A stretch of 15,759 bases of DNA. Source: Ga0077554 sp046590885 (GTDB taxonomy: Bacteria > Pseudomonadota > Gammaproteobacteria > Ga0077554 > Ga007554). The translations under genes and the position numbers were made by a program. The notes beneath the pieces are model-generated. The model was given only the letters and a program-made list of their open reading frames with translations, did not search any database and was not told the DNA's origin. This document shows, in pieces, positions 1 to 4,874 of the stretch; position 1 is the stretch's first letter; each line of letters opens with the position of its first letter. The stretch is from positions 1 to 15,759 of the forward strand of contig JBKJTS010000180.1 in assembly GCA_046590885.1 (NCBI GenBank), given 5' to 3'.

Positions 1-1
1 G

Positions 2-292
2 CGTGCAGGCAAGGAGTTCACCGGCGACCAGCGCGAGCTCTTCCTGCTGGACGAGCAGCCCGAGGAACAAGCGCCATACGAACGCCTATTGGGCGACGCC
101 ATCGCCGGTGAAGGAGCGCTATTCGCCCGCGAGGATTGTATTGAGGCCGCCTGGGCGGTGGTTGATCCTGTGCTGACGAAGCATCACCGGGCCACGCCGT
201 ACAAACCCGGGAGTTGGGGTCCGAAACAGGCGGATGCACTCATCGCCGCGAACGGAGGCTGGCACAACCCCAAGCCCGGGGAGACGGAATGA
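2..292 (+). CDS. zwf: Glucose-6-phosphate 1-dehydrogenase, C-terminal part (gene begins before the window)
   Basis: The last 96 residues of an open frame that enters from the left edge. The enzyme oxidises glucose-6-phosphate to 6-phosphogluconolactone with NAD(P)+ in the cytoplasm, the first step of the oxidative pentose phosphate and Entner-Doudoroff routes. The tail matches the family end closely: YERLLGDAIAGEGALF, then REDCIEAAWAVVDPVL, then PYKPGSWGPKQADALI and a terminal WHNP. The active site and Rossmann fold lie outside the window and cannot be checked. The stop TGA at 290-292 overlaps an ATG at 289 that opens the transketolase remnant, so the two frames look translationally coupled. 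Glycogen breakdown genes lie about 3 kb downstream and would supply its substrate. Confidence 0.95.
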   Translation, partial: RAGKEFTGDQRELFLLDEQPEEQAPYERLLGDAIAGEGALFAREDCIEAAWAVVDPVLTKHHRATPYKPGSWGPKQADALIAANGGWHNPKPGETE

Positions 293-648
293 TGGTGCCG
301 GACGAGGTCGTATTCCTGCTCGCCTGCTCGATAACGATCACATCGAAGCTGATCTTAGGAATCAAGGCGCGCGTGATCAGCATGCCGTCGTGGGAACTGT
401 TCGAGAGCCAAGGCCGGGAATACCGCGACAGCGTACTGCCGCCGGAGGTCACCGCGCGCGTCGCCGTCGAAGCGGCATCCAGCTTCGGGTGGGAACGTTA
501 TACCGGTTTCGGTGGAAGCATCCTGGGCCTGGATACCTTCGGATTGTCTGCGCCGATGAAGGTCGTTGCGCAGCACTTCGGCTTCGCGCCGGCGCATGTT
601 GTCGCCGCAGCAAGGGAACAAGTAGTCCGCCCCGTTGCGCAGAAGTGA
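289..648 (+). pseudogene. Transketolase remnant, C-terminal ~95 codons only
   Basis: From about base 358 the frame encodes a clear transketolase C-terminal domain: GIKARVISMPSWELFE, REYRDSVLPPEVTARV, EAASSFGWERY, then FGLSAPMKVVAQHFGF and HVVAAAREQV, ending at TGA 646-648. Full transketolases have about 650-670 residues. Here the thiamine-binding and pyrimidine-binding domains are missing, so no transketolase activity is expected. The first ~23 codons (289-357) look unrelated to the family and probably mark the deletion or recombination joint. The ATG at 289 overlaps the zwf stop (ATGA), so a short chimeric peptide could still be translated. An alternative is a deliberately retained small domain, but the lack of any recognisable N-terminal partner argues for decay. 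Confidence 0.85.
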
Positions 649-748
649 TACGCGTCAGCCTGGATGCGGGTGCTAAATTTTCGAACCGGCTTTTGCTCTG
701 GTGGTATTGATCTATAGTTGGCTGACAACGCACATTTTTCCGTTTTAG

Positions 749-762
749 GTACGCCAGCGTAC
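749..762. repeat. 14-bp perfect palindrome GTACGC-CA-GCGTAC
   Basis: Two 6-bp arms with a 2-bp centre, read directly from the sequence. The size and symmetry suit a dimeric regulator's operator half-site pair. No adjacent intact gene shows what it would control, so function is unknown. Confidence 0.5.
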
Positions 763-781
763 ATACAATATTCAACGTGCG

Positions 782-796
782 GCGGACAATGTCCGC
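782..796. repeat. 15-bp perfect palindrome GCGGACA-A-TGTCCGC
   Basis: Two 7-bp arms around a single A. Its centre lies about 33 bp (roughly three helical turns) from the centre of the 749-762 palindrome. This could be a protein-binding site or a short stem-loop. No poly-T follows, so it is not a typical terminator. Confidence 0.5.
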
Positions 797-958
797 AGTG
801 CTTGAAAGTTCATAAATGGATCGCAGCGCCGATGCGAGGCTGGGTGTTCGTGGCTGCAGCGCGCCCGTTCATCCCCAGCTCTGATTACGTGTTACCGCGG
901 CTATTTTTGCTTATGGCCGATGCAGTGGCGGAATCTCAACATTACTGGAAACGTCGAT

Positions 959-1199
959 ATGCAAGCATTTGATTTGATCGTGATCGGAAGCGGGTCAACT
1001 GGATCTGTTGTCGCGTCGACGTGCCGCTCAGCAGGCTGGACTGTGGCCGTGGTCGATTCGCTGCCGTTTGGTGGAACCTGCGCCAATACTGTTCGGATAG
1101 CGTATTTCTTGGGCCTGCCTGAGCGCTTCCTGCTTCCACAAGTCGCGGGAAAATACACTTAATCGAACAGTATTGGGATCTGCGCATTGCGCGGTTGTG
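959..1199 (+). pseudogene. Class I FAD/NAD(P) disulfide oxidoreductase remnant (mercuric/glutathione reductase-like), N-terminus, split by an insertion
   Basis: ATG 959, preceded by GGAA about 8 bases upstream, opens the N-terminal FAD-binding beta-alpha-beta fold: FDLIVIGSGSTGS with the GxGxxG pattern, then GWTVAVVDS and PFGGTC. The family's redox-active CxxxxC motif should follow. It is interrupted after the first Cys/Ala codon by bases 1084-1179 and resumes at 1186 as ALRGC in the same reading frame. Removing the insert plus one copy of the flanking 6-bp repeat restores GGTCALRGC exactly. The insert contains TAA at 1160-1162, so the protein ends there. After the second Cys (about 1197) homology stops: the DPKK expected next is absent and the sequence runs into an unrelated MtfA remnant. 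The gene is therefore dead twice over, first by deletion and also by insertion. Confidence 0.8.
1084..1179. mobile_element. MITE-like 96-bp insertion with 13-bp inverted repeats and 6-bp flanking direct repeat
   Basis: CCAATACTGTTCG at 1083-1095 is the exact reverse complement of CGAACAGTATTGG at 1164-1176. A second pair, GTATTT 1102-1107 and AAATAC 1151-1156, continues the foldback. CTGCGC occurs on both sides (1078-1083 and 1180-1185) as a probable target duplication. The element has no coding capacity. It sits inside the redox motif of a flavoprotein gene, and excision with one direct repeat restores the motif in frame, which is strong internal evidence of an insertion event. The inverted repeats are slightly asymmetric relative to the direct repeats (GAT extra on the right), so the exact ends are uncertain by a few bases. 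The mobilising transposase is not in the window. Confidence 0.7.
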
Positions 1200-1205
1200 C
1201 TGTGG

Positions 1206-1352
1206 CAGCAGGAAAATCAACCTTCATCAATCCCTATGCCGTTACCAACCCGGCGGAGTTTTTCGCGGTTTTAAGCGAATATTATTTTAGTGCGCCGGAT
1301 GTTCTGAAAAAGTGCTGCCCCGCTGTTCTATCGAACGGCGCCTTTGCGCTGA
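1206..1352 (+). pseudogene. MtfA-type zinc peptidase (M90 family) remnant, C-terminal end
   Basis: The frame reads INPYAVTNPAEFFAVLSEYY then FSAPDVLKK, the signature of the C-terminal part of MtfA, the peptidase that in enterobacteria titrates the glucose repressor Mlc. The HExxH zinc site lies upstream in the family and is absent here. After DVLKK the frame shifts: reading from 1323 in a different frame gives LFYRTAPLR and TGA at 1350-1352, which resembles the usual MtfA end (FYxxDPL). About 15 residues between these parts seem deleted. The remnant is fused on its left to the flavoprotein fragment and stops 58 bases before cbpA. It is non-functional as seen. Confidence 0.7.
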
Positions 1353-1396
1353 TTGCCCCTTCGGTGCAGCCAATCACCATATTCAAGACAACACAC

Positions 1397-1401
1397 AGGA
1401 G
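1397..1401 (+). promoter_or_regulatory. Ribosome binding site deciding the cbpA GTG start
   Basis: AGGAG lies nine bases before GTG 1411. The frame is open further upstream, but those codons are not family-like. This site places the start just before the conserved J-domain opening FRDYYQMLGV. Confidence 0.75.
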
Positions 1402-1410
1402 CCCGTTAAA

Positions 1411-2349
1411 GTGGAGTTCAGGGATTACTACCAAATGCTCGGCGTCGACAAGACCGCGACAGCAGACGAAATCAAGAAGGCCTACCGCAAGCTGGCCCGC
1501 AAATATCACCCGGATGTCAGCAAGGAGCCGGATGCGGACAAGCACATGAAGGACATCAACGAGGCCAACGCCGTGCTGTCCGACCCGGAAAAACGTGCTG
1601 CCTATGACCAGTTGGGCAGCCGTTATCAGGCGGGCCAGGATTTCCAGCCACCACCGGACTGGGATGCGGGATACGAGTTTTCGGGTGGCGGCTTTTCCGG
1701 TGCGGACACGGGGGATGCCAGCGACTTCTTCGCCAGTTTGTTTGGTCACGCGGGCCGCAGCAGGCGCGCCGGCGGTTATCAGATGCATGGCGAAGATCGC
1801 CATGCCAAGATATTCATCGACCTGGCAGATGCCTATCACGGGGCGACTCGGACGATCACCCTGCACGCCCCCCAGGTGGACGAACAGGGCCGCGTCGTGT
1901 CCAAGGATCACACCCTCAACGTGCGAATTCCCAAGGGGGTCAAAGCAGGCCAGCATGTTCGCCTGACGGGTCAGGGCAGTCCCGGCATGGGCAGTGGGGC
2001 GGCGGGAGACCTGTATCTGGAAGTGCACTTCAGTCCCGATCCGCGCTATCGCGTGGAAGGACGGGATGTGTATGAAACCGTTCCGGTCACCCCGTGGGAA
2101 GCCGCTCTGGGCGCGGCAATCGAAACGCCCACGCCTTCCGGCACGTTGCAGCTGAAAGCGCCTGCCGGTTCGCAATCCGGTCGCAAGCTGCGCCTGAAAG
2201 GGCGTGGCATTCCGGGAGAACCGCCCGGTGATCTCTATGTGGTGCTGGAAGTGGTGTTGCCTCCTGCTGATACCGACAAGGCTCGCCAACTGTATGAAAC
2301 CATGGCGCGGGAGTTGGCCTTCAACCCACGCCAGAAATCGGGAGTATGA
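1411..2349 (+). CDS. cbpA: DnaJ-family co-chaperone CbpA (curved DNA-binding protein)
   Basis: A 312-residue J-domain protein. The J domain covers about residues 4-68, with DYYQMLGV, the HPD triad at 33-35 that stimulates DnaK ATPase, and EANAVLSDPEKRAAYDQLG. A glycine- and aromatic-rich linker (about 75-125) follows, then two beta-rich substrate-binding domains (about 130-290) with VRIPKGVKAG, RLTGQGSPG, GDLYLEV and a second GDLYVVLEVVLP. The DnaJ zinc-finger region is absent, which makes this CbpA rather than DnaJ. CbpA assists DnaK in folding and in E. coli also binds curved DNA in stationary phase. The length is near the family norm (about 305). GTG 1411 is chosen because AGGAG lies nine bases upstream and the family starts here. 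The modulator gene cbpM begins four bases after the stop, so the two form an operon. Confidence 0.95.
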   Translation: MEFRDYYQMLGVDKTATADEIKKAYRKLARKYHPDVSKEPDADKHMKDINEANAVLSDPEKRAAYDQLGSRYQAGQDFQPPPDWDAGYEFSGGGFSGADTGDASDFFASLFGHAGRSRRAGGYQMHGEDRHAKIFIDLADAYHGATRTITLHAPQVDEQGRVVSKDHTLNVRIPKGVKAGQHVRLTGQGSPGMGSGAAGDLYLEVHFSPDPRYRVEGRDVYETVPVTPWEAALGAAIETPTPSGTLQLKAPAGSQSGRKLRLKGRGIPGEPPGDLYVVLEVVLPPADTDKARQLYETMARELAFNPRQKSGV

Positions 2350-2352
2350 GCG

Positions 2353-2667
2353 ATGACGCAAGATGACATTGTGACCGGCGTCCTGCTGGATGAAGTTGCC
2401 CTTAGCCTTGAAGAACTGGCGCAGGCCTGCGCGGTTGAGCCGCAATGGATAGTGGAACGGATCGAAGCAGGTATCCTCGGTGATGGCTCCATTCAGGTGA
2501 CGAGTTATCGCTTCACCAGCAAAGATCTTACCCGTACCCGACGAATGCGGCAGTTGGAGCGAGACTTTGATGCAGTGCCGGAACTCGCTGCTTTGGTGGC
2601 GGACTTGATCGAGGAAGTGGATCACCTCAAGGGGCGGATCAAGACTGCCGGCCTGACGATGGATTGA
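2353..2667 (+). CDS. cbpM: Chaperone modulator CbpM
   Basis: A 104-residue protein directly downstream of cbpA, with GGGAG at 2340-2344 eight bases before the ATG. It begins with a small MerR-like helix-turn-helix region (LSLEELAQACAVEPQWIVERIEAG cores at about 16-40) and ends in an amphipathic helix (PELAALVADLIEEVDHLKGRI), the usual CbpM layout. CbpM binds the J domain of CbpA and inhibits its co-chaperone and DNA-binding activities. The intact adjacent pair suggests a working regulated CbpA system. No terminator is obvious after TGA. Confidence 0.9.
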   Translation: MTQDDIVTGVLLDEVALSLEELAQACAVEPQWIVERIEAGILGDGSIQVTSYRFTSKDLTRTRRMRQLERDFDAVPELAALVADLIEEVDHLKGRIKTAGLTMD

Positions 2668-2793
2668 CATCCAAATACGAGGCGCCATTAGGGCTACCCA
2701 AGGTCTGCAATTTACTATCATGAATAGCGCTTTACATTCGGTATGGCCATGTCGCAGCAACATCGGGAGGTGACTGTTTAATCGGAGAAGAGA

Positions 2794-3105
2794 ATGGTGA
2801 TGTTCAAAATCGAGGTAGAAGATTCAAATGGAGTTTGGTCCGACGTGCGCGGCGCTGACGGCAACATTTTGACCTTCGAGAATGAGAATGACGCGCGCGC
2901 CAAGCTCATGGAACTGTATCCCGTCATGGTGCGGATGGAAAAGTACGCAGGCGGCAAACACGCGCGCGTGGTTCGCGTTCATCTGAGATGGAATATATGC
3001 TTTAAAGCTTACAAGTACACGGTCGAGTGTTTGGAAAACATGATGCATAGCGGCGTTTCGAAGTCGTCCACACTTAGACCGATCCACAAGGCTGGTTCGC
3101 CGTAA
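2794..3105 (+). CDS. Small conserved-looking protein of unknown function
   Basis: A 103-residue frame starting at ATG 2794 with GGAG six bases upstream (2784-2787); ATG 2800 is an alternative. Residues 3-62 (MFKIEVEDSNGVW, GNILTFENENDARAKL, ELYPVMVRMEKYAG, ARVVRV) look like a compact acidic beta-alpha-beta protein and resemble small hypothetical proteins of proteobacteria as I remember them. The last ~40 residues are basic, low in pattern and have a different character, so the native stop may have been lost and the tail read into non-coding DNA. It has no signal peptide or membrane segment. It sits between cbpM and pgm on the same strand. Function unknown. Confidence 0.6.
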   Translation: MVMFKIEVEDSNGVWSDVRGADGNILTFENENDARAKLMELYPVMVRMEKYAGGKHARVVRVHLRWNICFKAYKYTVECLENMMHSGVSKSSTLRPIHKAGSP

Positions 3106-3179
3106 GCTTGGGCGTAATGCGCGAAGATTAAATTTCTCGCTTCTGCTGGTACCAAATGAGTAGCGTAAAAGAGTCGACA

Positions 3180-4874
3180 ATGAAAATAAATCCTTTGGCA
3201 GGAAAACCTGCCGAACCGTTGATGCTGGTCAACGTACCCAAACTGGTCACCGCCTACTACACGGAAACCCCCGATCCATCGATGCCTGGACAAAGGGTCG
3301 CGTTCGGCACCTCGGGACATCGCGGTTCCGCGTTCGAAAAGAGTTTCAACGAATGGCACGTTCTTGCCATCAGTCAGGCCATTAGCCAGTACCGCAAGCA
3401 GCAGGGTATCGATGGACCGCTGTTCCTCGGCATCGACACGCATGCGCTTTCCGTGCCGGCGTTTGCCAGCGCGCTCGAAGTGCTGGCGGCCAATGGTGTG
3501 GAGATCATGATCGCCGAGGGCGATGAATACACTCCGACGCCGGTGGTGTCTCACGCGATACTCGCTTACAACCGAGGGCGCGATAAAGGACTGGCCGACG
3601 GCATTGTCATTACGCCTTCGCACAACCCGCCCGACAGCGGTGGCTTCAAGTACAACCCGCCGAACGGCGGGCCGGCGGATACCGATGTCACCGGCTGGAT
3701 CGAAGCCAGGGCTAATGCGTTTCTCGAAAGCGATCTCCAGGGTGTGAAAAGAATCCCTTACGAGCGGGCTCTGCGCGCTGCAACGACGCACTACTACGAC
3801 TATCTAAACGCTTATGTGAACGATCTCGGCAGCGTGCTCGATCTGGATGCGATTCGCGGCGCTAACATCCGCATGGGCGTGGATCCACTCGGCGGCGCCG
3901 GGGTTCACTATTGGGCGCGGATTGCCGAGCGCTACCGTTTGGATCTCACGGTTGTTAGTGAGGAGGTCGATCCGACCTTCCGCTTCATGTCGCTGGATTG
4001 GGATGGACAGATACGCATGGATCCATCCTCGCCCTACGCCATGCAGCGCTTGATCGACCTGAAGGATCGTTTCGGCATCGCCTTTGCTTGCGACACCGAC
4101 CATGACCGGCATGGCATCGTCACACCAAGCGCGGGCTTGTTGCCACCCAATCATTATCTTTGCGTCACCATCTTCTACCTGTTCCAACACCGGCCGAAGT
4201 GGAGCACCTCAGCGGCAGTCGGTAAGACCGTGGTGAGCAGCCAGATGATCGATCGCATAACCAAGAAACTTGGCCGACAACTTTATGAAGTGCCGGTCGG
4301 ATTCAAGTGGTTCGTCGATGGCCTGCTCGACAGTTCGCTCGGTTTTGGCGGCGAGGAAAGCGCGGGCGCCTCGTTCCTTCGCCGCGACGGCACGGTATGG
4401 ACGACGGACAAGGATGGCATCGCCCCGGCGCTGCTGGCGGCGGAGATCACCGCGCGCATGGGCCGCGATCCCGGCGAAATCTATCGCGAGCTTGCGGGCG
4501 AGTTCGGCGAGCCTGTTTACCAACGGCTCGAAGCGCCCGCCACGCCAGAGCAAAAAGCGATGTTATCGACCCTCACAACTCAACAGGTCCGAGCCACGGA
4601 CCTCGCCGGCGAAAAGATTCAAAGCATACTCAGCCACGCGCCGGGCAACGGCGCGCCCCTAGGCGGATTGAAGGTGATTGCGGAGAATGGATGGTTCGCT
4701 GCCCGTCCATCAGACACCGAGGATATCTACAAAATCTATGTGGAGAGTTTTCGTGGCGCGGATCACCTGCACCGCATCCTGGCGGAGGCACAGACCATCG
4801 TCGCTGCTGCGCTGGCGGCACCCACGCAGCAGCCAGGGATAGTGTCCGGGATAAGTTTGAAGGAGAGGCTATGA
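3180..4874 (+). CDS. pgm: Phosphoglucomutase (alpha-D-glucose phosphate-specific)
   Basis: Interconverts glucose-1-phosphate and glucose-6-phosphate in the cytoplasm, linking glycogen to glycolysis and the pentose phosphate path. Started at ATG 3180 it has 564 residues (E. coli Pgm 546). Seen in order: FGTSGHRG (42-49); the phosphoserine loop TPSHNPPDSGG with catalytic Ser147; the metal loop DTDHDRHG (305-312); the sugar-recognition loop GGEESAG (390-396); and the C-terminal phosphate-binding loop ARPSDTEDIYKIY. That last loop is usually RPSGTE; here Asp512 replaces Gly. ATG 3180 is preferred because GAG lies seven bases upstream; an upstream ATG at 3156 has no good Shine-Dalgarno. The stop overlaps the glgP start (ATGA at 4871), a tight operon with the enzyme that makes its substrate. 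Confidence 0.95.
   Translation: MKINPLAGKPAEPLMLVNVPKLVTAYYTETPDPSMPGQRVAFGTSGHRGSAFEKSFNEWHVLAISQAISQYRKQQGIDGPLFLGIDTHALSVPAFASALEVLAANGVEIMIAEGDEYTPTPVVSHAILAYNRGRDKGLADGIVITPSHNPPDSGGFKYNPPNGGPADTDVTGWIEARANAFLESDLQGVKRIPYERALRAATTHYYDYLNAYVNDLGSVLDLDAIRGANIRMGVDPLGGAGVHYWARIAERYRLDLTVVSEEVDPTFRFMSLDWDGQIRMDPSSPYAMQRLIDLKDRFGIAFACDTDHDRHGIVTPSAGLLPPNHYLCVTIFYLFQHRPKWSTSAAVGKTVVSSQMIDRITKKLGRQLYEVPVGFKWFVDGLLDSSLGFGGEESAGASFLRRDGTVWTTDKDGIAPALLAAEITARMGRDPGEIYRELAGEFGEPVYQRLEAPATPEQKAMLSTLTTQQVRATDLAGEKIQSILSHAPGNGAPLGGLKVIAENGWFAARPSDTEDIYKIYVESFRGADHLHRILAEAQTIVAAALAAPTQQPGIVSGISLKERL

Larger units (their letters stand above)
649..958. other. Non-coding spacer with two small perfect palindromes
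   Basis: About 310 bases with no convincing gene. Open frames cross it but none resembles a known family. The stretch holds GTACGC-CA-GCGTAC at 749-762 and GCGGACA-A-TGTCCGC at 782-796, described separately. A TACAAT-like hexamer lies near 765, but I see no good -35 at proper spacing, so I do not call a promoter. The spacer separates the transketolase remnant from the flavoprotein remnant and may be a scar of former genes. Confidence 0.5.

Noticed and set aside
706..719. FNR-like box TTGATCTATAGTTG
   Set aside because: Only the first half fits TTGAT-N4-ATCAA; not enough to claim oxygen control.
718..972. 84-codon plus-strand frame with CGGQCPQC
   Set aside because: The CxxC-like spacing looked like a zinc finger, but it is made by the 782-796 palindrome; no start signal or wider similarity.
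2664..2692. TTGACA at the end of cbpM as a -35 box
   Set aside because: At 17 bases spacing the -10 would be ATTAGG, too poor to support a promoter.
1282..2763. 493-codon open frame on the minus strand
   Set aside because: Antisense to cbpA and cbpM, which have strong family matches; it has no domain pattern and results from codon bias.
2743..2781. 12-codon leader ORF before the small unknown gene
   Set aside because: No clear ribosome binding site and no attenuator structure; likely chance.
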